Assembly (NCBI GenBank): GCA_913055925.1
Contig: CAJXLH010000052.1
Span: forward strand, 1 to 11,915
Reading direction: 5' to 3'
Length of the DNA stretch: 11,915 bases
Origin: an uncultured Maritalea sp.
GTDB taxonomy: Bacteria; Pseudomonadota; Alphaproteobacteria; Rhizobiales; Devosiaceae
Under the pieces are notes generated by a model. It did no database searches. It was not told where the DNA came from and saw nothing but the letters and a program-made list of their open reading frames with translations. The position numbers and the translations under genes are program-made. Below are positions 1 through 5,313 of this stretch, in pieces; position 1 is the stretch's first letter; every line of letters begins with the position of its first letter.

Positions 1-144
1 GATTTTAGACGCGCGGCGGTAAAGCTCTTCAACGTCTGGATGGTCAGAGGCACCTTCAAGAACACGCGCGATAATGCGGCGTTGTTCGGTCATGCGCATG
101 CCTGATATTTCACATTGTTGTTCTAAAGTGTTCTGATCAGACAT
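1..144 (-). CDS. Fur-family metal-responsive regulator (Fur/Mur type), N-terminal part only
   Basis: Only the first 48 codons are in the window; the gene runs off the low-coordinate edge. Translating the minus strand from the ATG at 144 gives a peptide containing MRMTEQRRIIARVLE (residues 16-30) and DHPDVEELYRRA (34-45), the conserved start of the winged-helix DNA-binding domain in alphaproteobacterial Fur/Mur proteins. An AAAGGGG Shine-Dalgarno lies 8 bases before the ATG and supports this start; M16 and M18 are less likely alternatives. These proteins are dimeric metal-dependent repressors. In rhizobia the orthologue often responds to manganese (Mur) rather than iron, and the visible part cannot separate the two. 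It follows rimI by 41 bases and is probably the last or a late gene of the unit that starts at the Nfu gene. The metal-binding residues lie outside the window. Confidence 0.88.
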   Translation of the reverse strand, partial: MSDQNTLEQQCEISGMRMTEQRRIIARVLEGASDHPDVEELYRRASKI

Positions 145-157
145 CAATTTGGCCCCT

Positions 158-171
158 TTGCCGAGCGGCAA
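158..171. repeat. Short palindrome TTGCCG-AG-CGGCAA between rimI and the Fur-family gene
   Basis: A 6-bp perfect inverted repeat with a 2-base centre fills much of the 41-base rimI-fur gap and abuts the AAAGGGG Shine-Dalgarno of the Fur-family gene. It has no T-run on the minus-strand side, so it does not look like an intrinsic terminator. It could be a small hairpin affecting translation of the regulator, or chance. Confidence 0.3.
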
Positions 172-185
172 TATTTGGCTTTGGA

Positions 186-662
186 TTAGCCGAGATCAGC
201 GCGCATGACAAGTGCCGTAGCGGTTTTGCCATCGGGACGCGGATAGTATCCACGACGCTCACTGATCTTTGAAAAACCGTATCGCTCATAGAGTTTTCTG
301 GCGGGTTGATTGTCCTCATCAACTTCCAAAAACATCTTGGTCACAGGGCTCATCAACAAATCATCAAACATGGCTTGCATCAGCGCTTTCGACAGACCTT
401 TTTTCTGATGTTTCTTGCCCACCACAATGGTCATCAACTCGCTTTCATCGCCGCTGATGCGCAGCATCGAAAAGCCCGCGATTTGGTGCTTGGCGTCGCA
501 CGCCACATAAATTGGCGTGTCAGCACCACGCAGATAAGATTGAAAATCCCCCGCATTCCAACCGCGGAAAAAGCCTTCTGCGTGCAATTGCGCAAGCGCT
601 TTTTCGTCACCGGCTTGGGCCGGTTCGATGTGCAATCCAGCTGGGGCCATCCAGATTTTCAT
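186..662 (-). CDS. rimI: RimI-type ribosomal-protein N-alpha-acetyltransferase (GNAT family)
   Basis: The 158-residue protein has a single GNAT fold. It is inferred to transfer acetyl from acetyl-CoA to the N-terminal amine of a cytosolic protein, in RimI the ribosomal protein S18. Visible motifs are the acetyl-CoA-binding segment VVGKKHQKKGLSKAL (80-94), where Q86-K87-K88-G89-L90-S91 fits the Q/R-x-x-G-x-G/A pattern except for Ser at the last position, and the LEVDEDNQPARKLYERYGF segment (112-130) with N118, A121, Y125 and the terminal GF typical of the family. The length matches other RimI proteins. Its ATG overlaps the tsaB stop codon in an ATGA junction, so translation is probably coupled to tsaB; no strong Shine-Dalgarno is seen. 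The tsaB-rimI pairing supports RimI over a generic GNAT. The substrate is inferred from the family, not visible. Confidence 0.85.
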   Translation of the reverse strand: MKIWMAPAGLHIEPAQAGDEKALAQLHAEGFFRGWNAGDFQSYLRGADTPIYVACDAKHQIAGFSMLRISGDESELMTIVVGKKHQKKGLSKALMQAMFDDLLMSPVTKMFLEVDEDNQPARKLYERYGFSKISERRGYYPRPDGKTATALVMRADLG

Positions 663-1339
663 ATGCGTTCAATCAGTTTTTTTGTTTGTGGTTTCGCGTC
701 AGCGTCGCGAATATAGCATGGTTCTGGCGGATATGCTTTTGGGTCAGCTGTCTGGCCAAATTCAGCCAGTTTGACAATGTTCACAAAAGTGCGTTGGTCC
801 GCATCGCGCGCGAGCTCAAGATTTTGCGCGCCAATTGTTTCAGCCGCCCATGCCGCGCCACTGCCCAAAATCTCGCTTGAGTTGGACAAGCCATCTAAGG
901 CACGTTCGTTATCAATCGCTTTTGGCTTAGAAACGGGCGTTGCGATGGCTGAGAAATCTTGCCGATAATGCTGGTTGCGCCGCGCATCAATAAGCACGGT
1001 AAAGGGCGACTTGTGTTTGCCGCTCAGCGACAAGGCCATCAATGTTGAAACACCAAGGCAGGGAACGTCTAACGCGACAGCCAACCCGCGTGCGGCAGCC
1101 AAGCCAACCCGCAATCCGGTAAATGAACCCGGCCCTGCGGTGACAACTATCCGCTCGACATCGTCATATTCGCGCTGGGCATTATCCAAAAGCGCGTCAA
1201 TTTGATCGAAAAGGTGTTCTGCATGTCCGCGCGATAATGCTTCGGACATGGAATAGCTGGTGCCATCAGCATCAATGAGCGCGCATTGGCAACAGGCTTG
1301 CGCTGTGTCGAGCGCCAAAGTGATCGGGTAGCTCGCCAC
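659..1339 (-). CDS. tsaB: TsaB, subunit of the tRNA threonylcarbamoyladenosine (t6A37) complex
   Basis: The 226-residue protein is of the Kae1/TsaD-related ASKHA fold and about as long as E. coli TsaB. TsaB is a non-catalytic partner of TsaD; with TsaE they transfer threonylcarbamoyl from TC-AMP to A37 of ANN-decoding tRNAs. The diagnostic segment GPGSFTGLRVGLAAARGLA is at 69-87, preceded by the strand LALDTAQACCQCAL (8-21), and the C-terminal PCYIRDADAKPQ segment is also typical. The start is a GTG at 1339, chosen because homology begins at once (SYPITLALDTA) and an AAAAGG element lies 7 bases upstream. It begins 15 bases after the Nfu stop codon and overlaps rimI by 4 bases, so it belongs to the Nfu-tsaB-rimI unit. 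TsaD and TsaE are not in the window. Confidence 0.92.
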   Translation of the reverse strand: MASYPITLALDTAQACCQCALIDADGTSYSMSEALSRGHAEHLFDQIDALLDNAQREYDDVERIVVTAGPGSFTGLRVGLAAARGLAVALDVPCLGVSTLMALSLSGKHKSPFTVLIDARRNQHYRQDFSAIATPVSKPKAIDNERALDGLSNSSEILGSGAAWAAETIGAQNLELARDADQRTFVNIVKLAEFGQTADPKAYPPEPCYIRDADAKPQTKKLIERI

Positions 1340-1354
1340 AATAGAGCCTTTTGC

Positions 1355-1918
1355 CTACATTTGTTGAACTTCTTCTACGCCCGGTACAAAGTGGCGTAGC
1401 AAGTTTTCAATACCGTTTTTCAAAGTCGCTGTGGAAGATGGGCAACCTGCGCATGCGCCTTGCATGTGCAAATAGACAGTGCCTTCTTTAAAGCCTTTAA
1501 AGATGATGTCGCCACCATCCATGGCCACAGCTGGGCGCACGCGTGTATCGAGAAGTTCTTTGATGACTTCCACCATTTCGCTGTCGCCTTCGTCGAAGAA
1601 CTCTTCAACTTTTTCACCGGCACTGCCGTCAGCATCGTCCGCCAAAATCGGCTGACCCGACATAAAGTGCTCCATGATCGAACCCAATACAGCCGGTTTA
1701 ATGTGTGCCCAGTCGGTGTCGTCTTTTGTCACTGTGACAAAATCTGAACCGAAAAAGACGCCTGTGACACCTTGAATGGTGAACAAAGCCGAGGCCAAGG
1801 GCGACGCTTTTGCGCTTTCTTCTGACCGGAAATCCAATGGTTCGCCTGTGAGCACTTCGCGGCCAGGCAAAAACTTGAGCGTTTGCGGATTTGGCGTCGC
1901 TTCAGTTTGAATGAACAT
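1355..1918 (-). CDS. Nfu-type iron-sulfur cluster scaffold/carrier (NifU family, NFU1 class)
   Basis: The 187-residue protein has two domains. The N-terminal Nfu domain (about 1-90) starts MFIQTEATPNPQTLKFLPG and contains GVTGVFFGSDFVTVTKD (50-66), very like mitochondrial NFU1. The C-terminal NifU-like domain (about 113-180) carries the cluster-binding CAGC motif (C156, C159) in MQGACAGCPSSTATLKNGIE (152-171). Two such CxxC motifs in a dimer hold one 4Fe-4S cluster for delivery to client enzymes; in mitochondria the clients include lipoyl synthase. The N-domain is of NFU1 type, not the A-type-like domain of E. coli NfuA, so I leave the symbol empty. It is the first gene of a unit with tsaB, rimI and the Fur-family gene. 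The gap upstream carries the best promoter of the window and an Irr-box-like palindrome, suggesting iron-dependent expression. The start is ATG. Confidence 0.93.
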   Translation of the reverse strand: MFIQTEATPNPQTLKFLPGREVLTGEPLDFRSEESAKASPLASALFTIQGVTGVFFGSDFVTVTKDDTDWAHIKPAVLGSIMEHFMSGQPILADDADGSAGEKVEEFFDEGDSEMVEVIKELLDTRVRPAVAMDGGDIIFKGFKEGTVYLHMQGACAGCPSSTATLKNGIENLLRHFVPGVEEVQQM

Positions 1919-1934
1919 GATCTTTTAGATCTCC
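1919..1934 (-). promoter_or_regulatory. Unusual ribosome-binding region of the Nfu gene, with a 5-bp hairpin between GGAG and ATG
   Basis: On the minus strand GGAG (1934-1931) is followed by 12 bases and then the ATG at 1918. That spacing is longer than the usual 5-9. The intervening bases form GATCT-AAA-AGATC, a perfect 5-bp inverted repeat (1931-1919) directly against the ATG. If it folds, it would shorten the effective spacing. No better Shine-Dalgarno is nearby. The repeat is seen directly; its role is inferred. Confidence 0.4.
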
Positions 1935-1972
1935 GAATTATCTGCGCAGGCGTTTTGCCGCGCTAAATCTTG

Positions 1973-1989
1973 TTTAGAACTATTCCAAA
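1973..1989 (-). promoter_or_regulatory. Irr-box (iron control element)-like operator upstream of the Nfu gene
   Basis: Plus-strand bases read TTTAGAACTATTCCAAA, i.e. TTTAGAA-N3-TTCCAAA. It is an inverted repeat with one mismatch per arm and fits the TTTAGAA-N3-TTCTAAA layout I recall for the iron control element bound by Irr in rhizobia. It lies 55-71 bases before the Nfu start codon and overlaps the predicted -10 element (1987-1992), the place where a bound repressor would block RNA polymerase. Irr is a Fur-superfamily repressor of heme and Fe-S genes under iron limitation. No irr gene is in the window, so assignment to Irr rather than another regulator rests on the motif alone. Confidence 0.55.
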
Positions 1990-2014
1990 ATAGTATTTTT
2001 GGTCGAAAAGACAA
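1987..2014 (-). promoter_or_regulatory. Candidate sigma-70-type promoter for the Nfu-tsaB-rimI-fur unit
   Basis: On the minus strand TTGTCT (2014-2009) and TATTTT (1992-1987) are separated by 16 bases. Each matches 4 of 6 positions of the TTGACA and TATAAT consensus. The surrounding 145-base gap (1919-2063) is AT-rich relative to the genes and is the longest gap in the window. The transcript would start roughly 60 bases ahead of the Nfu ATG. No start site is proven. Confidence 0.45.
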
Positions 2015-2025
2015 GTAGATTGTCT
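2009..2025. repeat. Inverted repeat AGACAA-N5-TTGTCT downstream of the stress-protein gene
   Basis: A 6-bp perfect inverted repeat with a 5-base loop starts 39 bases past the stop codon of the universal-stress gene. On the minus strand TTTTC begins with its last base, so it could be a weak terminator for the trpS-usp transcript. It is short, AT-rich and overlaps the predicted -35 of the next unit, so it could equally be part of that promoter's operator. Confidence 0.3.
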
Positions 2026-2063
2026 CAGATTGGCTTGCCTAAACGCAAAGAACAAAGAATTTT

Positions 2064-2567
2064 CTACGCCAAAAACTCAATCTGGTCGTCAGAAAGAAAG
2101 CCCGGCACAATCGCCACCGGGATGGGCAAAGCATCAGCGCTTCTGGATGCGATTGAGCTCACCAGTGGGCCAGGACCGTCTGTGGACTTGGATGAGGCCA
2201 AGACCAGAATGGAAATGTCCTTATCTTCGGCAATGGCCGCTTCAAGTTCATCGGCCTTATTGCCCTCACGTATTTCACGCTCAACCGGAATGTCGCCAAA
2301 TGTTTTGATTCGCGCTTCCGCCTCATCGAGCCAACGCGTTGCTTCTGCATGCGCTTCGGCGCGCATGACATTTTCAACGCCAATCCAATGCTGAAAATCG
2401 TCTGGCTCAATCACCACCAAAAGCTTCACAATGCCGCCGGTTCGCCGCATCCGGCAAGCAGCAAAAGTAACCGCCACCGCGCACTCGTCGGTGCCATCGA
2501 GTACCGCGAGAAATTTCCGGTTGTATTTTGAACGTTCAGTACGGGCCGCATTTTCCATGGGGCGCAT
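2064..2567 (-). CDS. Universal stress protein (UspA family)
   Basis: The 167-residue protein is a single Usp domain of the kind commonly found beside trpS in rhizobial genomes. From the ATG at 2567 it reads NRKFLAVLDGTDECAVAVTF at 16-35, the family's first strand and helix, with V/A-rich strands KLLVVIEPDD and ISILVLASSK following. The usual nucleotide-binding pattern G-x2-G-x9-G-S/T is not evident: the matching segment reads LASSKSTDGPGPLVSS, as in other members of this subgroup. ATP binding is therefore doubtful. An in-frame TTG at 2594 would add nine residues, but it lies inside a strong hairpin without a Shine-Dalgarno. The ATG at 2567 (or at 2558) is preferred. The gene follows trpS by 60 bases and is probably co-transcribed with it. 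No precise function is assigned. Confidence 0.85.
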   Translation of the reverse strand: MRPMENAARTERSKYNRKFLAVLDGTDECAVAVTFAACRMRRTGGIVKLLVVIEPDDFQHWIGVENVMRAEAHAEATRWLDEAEARIKTFGDIPVEREIREGNKADELEAAIAEDKDISILVLASSKSTDGPGPLVSSIASRSADALPIPVAIVPGFLSDDQIEFLA

Positions 2568-2610
2568 GCTGCCATTTGCAGCCCCTTTTGCCAAGATGGA
2601 AAAGGGGCTG
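2568..2610 (-). promoter_or_regulatory. Pair of overlapping, mutually exclusive hairpins in the trpS-usp gap
   Basis: On the minus strand CAGCCCCTTTT (2610-2600) pairs perfectly over 11 bp with AAAAGGGGCTG (2589-2579) across a 10-base loop in which CCA and TGG can extend the stem after a bulge. The 3' arm contains the only Shine-Dalgarno-like element (AAAAGGGG) before the usp ATG at 2567. A second hairpin, GCTGC-AAATG-GCAGC (2582-2568), shares bases with that arm and ends directly against the ATG. The two cannot form together. There is no T-run after the first stem on the minus strand, so it is not a standard intrinsic terminator. A translation-controlling role (thermosensor or switch) is inference. 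Confidence 0.45.
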
Positions 2611-2626
2611 ATTTGATTTTGCGATT

Positions 2627-3664
2627 CTAGCTTACAAAGCCAACAATTTCGCGCACATGCTTCATGGTTTCTTCTGCATGTGCAGCGGCGCGTTCGCCGC
2701 CTTTTCGTAAAATGCCATCAAGTTCAGCAGGATCTGCCAACATGCGAGAGATTTCGCTGGAAATTGGGCTAAGCTTTGAAACAGCGAGTTCCGCCAAAGC
2801 AGGTTTGAACGCACCAAAGCCTTGGCCGCCAAACTCTTGCAGCACATCCTGCGGCGTCATACCGCTCAAGGCTGCATAGATTTCCACCAAATTGCGGGCC
2901 TCTGGTCGGCCATCTAAACCATCCGCTTCAGATGGAAGCGGTTCTGGGTCCGTTTTGGCCTTTTTAAACTTTTGCGCAATTTTGTCGGCATCATCCATCA
3001 GTGCAATGCATGACATTTCAGACGGATCAGATTTTGACATCTTTTTCGACCCATCGCGCAGCGACATGATGCGCATGGCTGGTCCTGAGATCAAAGGCTC
3101 TGTTTGCGGGAAAAACTGACCGTCTTCAAAGCCCTCAGCAACAATTTGACTGTTAAAATCGTTGTTGAATTTCTGCGCAATGTCGCGCGTCAATTCAAGA
3201 TGCTGCTTTTGATCGTCGCCCACTGGGACGTGGGTTGCGCGGTACACCAAAATATCCGCCGCCATGAGGCTTGGATAAGCGTAAAGACCCAGCGACGCAT
3301 TTTCGCGGTTTTTGCCCGCTTTGTCTTTGAACTGCGTCATGCGGTTCATCCAACCGATGCGCGCCACACAGTTAAACACCCACGCAAGTTCAGCATGCTG
3401 CATGACTTGGCTTTGGTTGAAGATGATTGAACGTTCTGGATCAACGCCAGTGGCAATGTAGGCCGCTGCGACTTCACGGGTTTTTTGTCTTAAAGCTTCG
3501 GGCTCTTGCCAAACCGTAATGGCGTGCATGTCAACGACGCAGAAGATGCACTCAAACTTGTCTTGCATAGGGGCAAAGCGGCGGATCGCGCCGAGATAGT
3601 TGCCCAAGTGGAGATCGCCGGTTGGCTGCACGCCTGAAAATAGGCGGTTTTCGATTTTCGTCAT
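2627..3664 (-). CDS. trpS: Tryptophanyl-tRNA synthetase (TrpRS, class I)
   Basis: The 345-residue cytosolic enzyme charges tRNA-Trp with tryptophan using ATP. Class I signatures are clear: the HIGH-type motif in SGVQPTGDLHLGNYLGAI (10-27, HLGN 19-22) and the KMSKS loop in GSKKMSKSDPS (205-215, KMSKS 208-212). DMHAITVWQ (45-53), QSQVMQHAELAWVFNC (84-99) and VGDDQKQHLELTRDIA (148-163) are typical of bacterial TrpRS and shape the active site and tryptophan pocket. Length is normal for the bacterial family. The ATG start is followed at once by conserved residues (ENRLFSGVQPTG); no strong Shine-Dalgarno is visible. It is separated from murJ by 92 bases holding a weak promoter candidate and a 9-bp inverted repeat, and probably shares a transcript with the downstream stress-protein gene. 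I see no leader peptide or T-box ahead of it. Confidence 0.97.
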   Translation of the reverse strand: MTKIENRLFSGVQPTGDLHLGNYLGAIRRFAPMQDKFECIFCVVDMHAITVWQEPEALRQKTREVAAAYIATGVDPERSIIFNQSQVMQHAELAWVFNCVARIGWMNRMTQFKDKAGKNRENASLGLYAYPSLMAADILVYRATHVPVGDDQKQHLELTRDIAQKFNNDFNSQIVAEGFEDGQFFPQTEPLISGPAMRIMSLRDGSKKMSKSDPSEMSCIALMDDADKIAQKFKKAKTDPEPLPSEADGLDGRPEARNLVEIYAALSGMTPQDVLQEFGGQGFGAFKPALAELAVSKLSPISSEISRMLADPAELDGILRKGGERAAAHAEETMKHVREIVGFVS

Positions 3665-3702
3665 GGTTTGGACCCAAGCTTTAAGTTTTGAGAAGAAATG
3701 TA

Positions 3703-3730
3703 CCTAAACGATTGATTGCGCAAATGTAAA
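3703..3730 (-). promoter_or_regulatory. Weak candidate promoter for trpS
   Basis: On the minus strand TTTACA (3730-3725, 5 of 6 to TTGACA) is followed after 16 bases by TTTAGG (3708-3703, 3 of 6 to TATAAT). It lies in the 92-base murJ-trpS gap, about 40 bases upstream of the trpS ATG. The -10 is poor, so confidence is low; trpS could also be read through from murJ. Confidence 0.25.
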
Positions 3731-3743
3731 CCGCCAATCAATC
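3710..3743. repeat. 9-bp inverted repeat GATTGATTG / CAATCAATC in the murJ-trpS gap
   Basis: Two perfect 9-bp arms (3710-3718 and 3735-3743) are separated by 16 bases; the 5' arm on the minus strand begins 14 bases past the murJ stop codon. The putative trpS -35 lies in the spacer. No T-run follows on the minus strand (GTTTAGG), so it is not a convincing intrinsic terminator. A protein-binding site or weak hairpin is possible. The arms are themselves made of GATT/AATC repeats. Confidence 0.4.
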
Positions 3744-3756
3744 AGCAGCGCATGAA

Positions 3757-5313
3757 TTACGCCCTTAGCAGTTGCCGCCATTCATTGAGTTTTGCGACAC
3801 CAATAAGATGTAGCCCCACAAAATAGATCAGCGCACCGGCGATAATCAGAAGACCCAAAGCGCCGATCCGCCACCAAAGCGCAAACGCCTCCACGACAAA
3901 TTGCGGCGCGAGATATTGTGCGAGGTAGTAAAGTCCAAACCCCATGATCGCGCTGACCACAATCAACACCGCAATCTGCCCAAGGGCACGAAGTGGCAAG
4001 TTAAGTTGGCGCCAAAACCAAAGCGTTGTCACCAACATGAAGACGTTGGCCCAGCCAGAAATGCTGGTTGCCCATGCAATGCCGACATGACCAAGAGTTG
4101 GGAACAACAAAAGCGAAAATGCGATATTGAGAACAACAGAGACCGCTGCGAAAATGGCGGGTGTACGTGTATCTTCCCGCGCGAAATAGCTGGGTTGGAA
4201 CACCTTCACCAAAACAAAGGACGGCAAACCAAGCGCGAAAATCTGCAAAGCTTTTGCGCTTTGATTTGCCGCGACACCATCAAATGCGCCGCGCTGGAAT
4301 AGGGTTGAGATGATCGGTTCTGCAATCACAAACAGCGCAGTCGCTGCGGGTAGCGTCAGCAACATGCCAAAGAACAGGCTTTTTTCTTGCACATTGGCGG
4401 CGGCCTCAGCCTGACCAGATTTCAGCAACCGAGACAATTCGGGCAGCAAAACCACGCCAATAGCAATGCCGATCATGCCAAGCGGTAGCTGATATAGTCG
4501 GTCAGCGTAATAGAGATAGGCAATCGCGCTATCTTGCGCCGACGCGATATTGGTGCCCACCAAAATATTGATCTGAGTGACGCCGCCCGTCAGGATGGCG
4601 GGGATCGCCAAAGCCCAGAATTTCTTCAACCCCTTGTCGAGTTTTGGCATTTGAAGTTTTGGAAAATAGCCCGTTTGCTTCAGGGCCCATGCCACAAGTG
4701 CAATTTGTGCGACACCGCCGACTAAAACGCCAACGGCGATGATCATGCCGGCAAACTTGGTTTCCACAGATACCAGAACCAATCCGGCAAGAACCACCAC
4801 TAACACGACGTTCAACAAAACTGGTGCAAGGGCTGCGATGAAGAATTTGCGCAAGCCGTTCAGAATACCACCATAGGCAGCCATTAGCGACATGCAGGCA
4901 AGATATGGGAAACAGATCCGCGACAGCAGAACCGTCAGTTCAAACTTTTCAGGATCGTCCGCAAACCCGGTGGTGAGCACCAAAATGAGTTGTGGCATGA
5001 AAATTTCAGCCAAAACAGTCAGCGCCAAGAGGACCAATATCAACGAAGAAACAATGTTGGCGGAAAAGCGTTTTGCCGCGCTTTCGCCTTCTTGTTCCAG
5101 CGCTTTGGCAAACAAGGGGATAAAGGCGGTGTTAAACACACCCTCAGCCAGGATACGGCGAAACATGTTGGGTAAGCGAAATGCGGCGACGAACGCATCG
5201 GCCACGGGTCCTGCGCCGAGAATGCCCGCCATCATAATGTCGCGCGCAAAACCCAAGATGCGCGACAAAAGTGTCGCGCTGCCGACACTGGCGAAGTTTC
5301 GGATCAGTTTCAC
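3757..5313 (-). CDS. murJ: MurJ (MviN), lipid II flippase of the inner membrane
   Basis: The 518-residue polytopic protein of the MOP exporter superfamily flips undecaprenyl-linked lipid II to the periplasm for peptidoglycan synthesis. Hydrophobic stretches occur along the whole length, consistent with the 14 helices of the family (e.g. around 86-110, 160-182, 187-211, 315-334, 387-404, 445-466 and 484-505). Landmarks are SRILGFARDIMMAGILGAG (17-35), ADAFVAAFRLPNMFRRILAE (38-57) and YYADRLYQLPLG (268-279). R18, R24, D39 and R52, and R272 at the place of E. coli R270, match charged residues known to be important in MurJ. The start is a GTG whose last two bases begin the glnD TGA stop (GTGA overlap), implying translational coupling. 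Length is usual. The pairing with glnD is conserved in alphaproteobacteria as I recall; no functional link is evident. Confidence 0.96.
   Translation of the reverse strand: MKLIRNFASVGSATLLSRILGFARDIMMAGILGAGPVADAFVAAFRLPNMFRRILAEGVFNTAFIPLFAKALEQEGESAAKRFSANIVSSLILVLLALTVLAEIFMPQLILVLTTGFADDPEKFELTVLLSRICFPYLACMSLMAAYGGILNGLRKFFIAALAPVLLNVVLVVVLAGLVLVSVETKFAGMIIAVGVLVGGVAQIALVAWALKQTGYFPKLQMPKLDKGLKKFWALAIPAILTGGVTQINILVGTNIASAQDSAIAYLYYADRLYQLPLGMIGIAIGVVLLPELSRLLKSGQAEAAANVQEKSLFFGMLLTLPAATALFVIAEPIISTLFQRGAFDGVAANQSAKALQIFALGLPSFVLVKVFQPSYFAREDTRTPAIFAAVSVVLNIAFSLLLFPTLGHVGIAWATSISGWANVFMLVTTLWFWRQLNLPLRALGQIAVLIVVSAIMGFGLYYLAQYLAPQFVVEAFALWWRIGALGLLIIAGALIYFVGLHLIGVAKLNEWRQLLRA

Noticed and set aside
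1999..2394. Plus-strand frame starting in the nfu-usp gap
   Set aside because: Most of it is antisense to the universal-stress gene. The translation is Ser/Arg-rich with no family resemblance, and the gap is better explained by the minus-strand promoter.
2568..2594. TTG start for the universal-stress gene at 2594
   Set aside because: The TTG lies in the loop of a strong hairpin with no Shine-Dalgarno before it, and the nine extra residues are not family-like. The ATG at 2567 is a better start.
2579..2610. Rho-independent terminator for trpS
   Set aside because: The stem is strong, but on the minus strand it is followed by CAAATGGCAGC, not a T-run, and the T's are on the loop side of the stem. 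Only the plus strand has a modestly T-rich tail, and no plus-strand gene ends here.
3665..3756. Trp leader peptide, attenuator or T-box ahead of trpS
   Set aside because: I found no short frame with tandem Trp codons and no T-box-like conserved sequence; the gap is only 92 bases.
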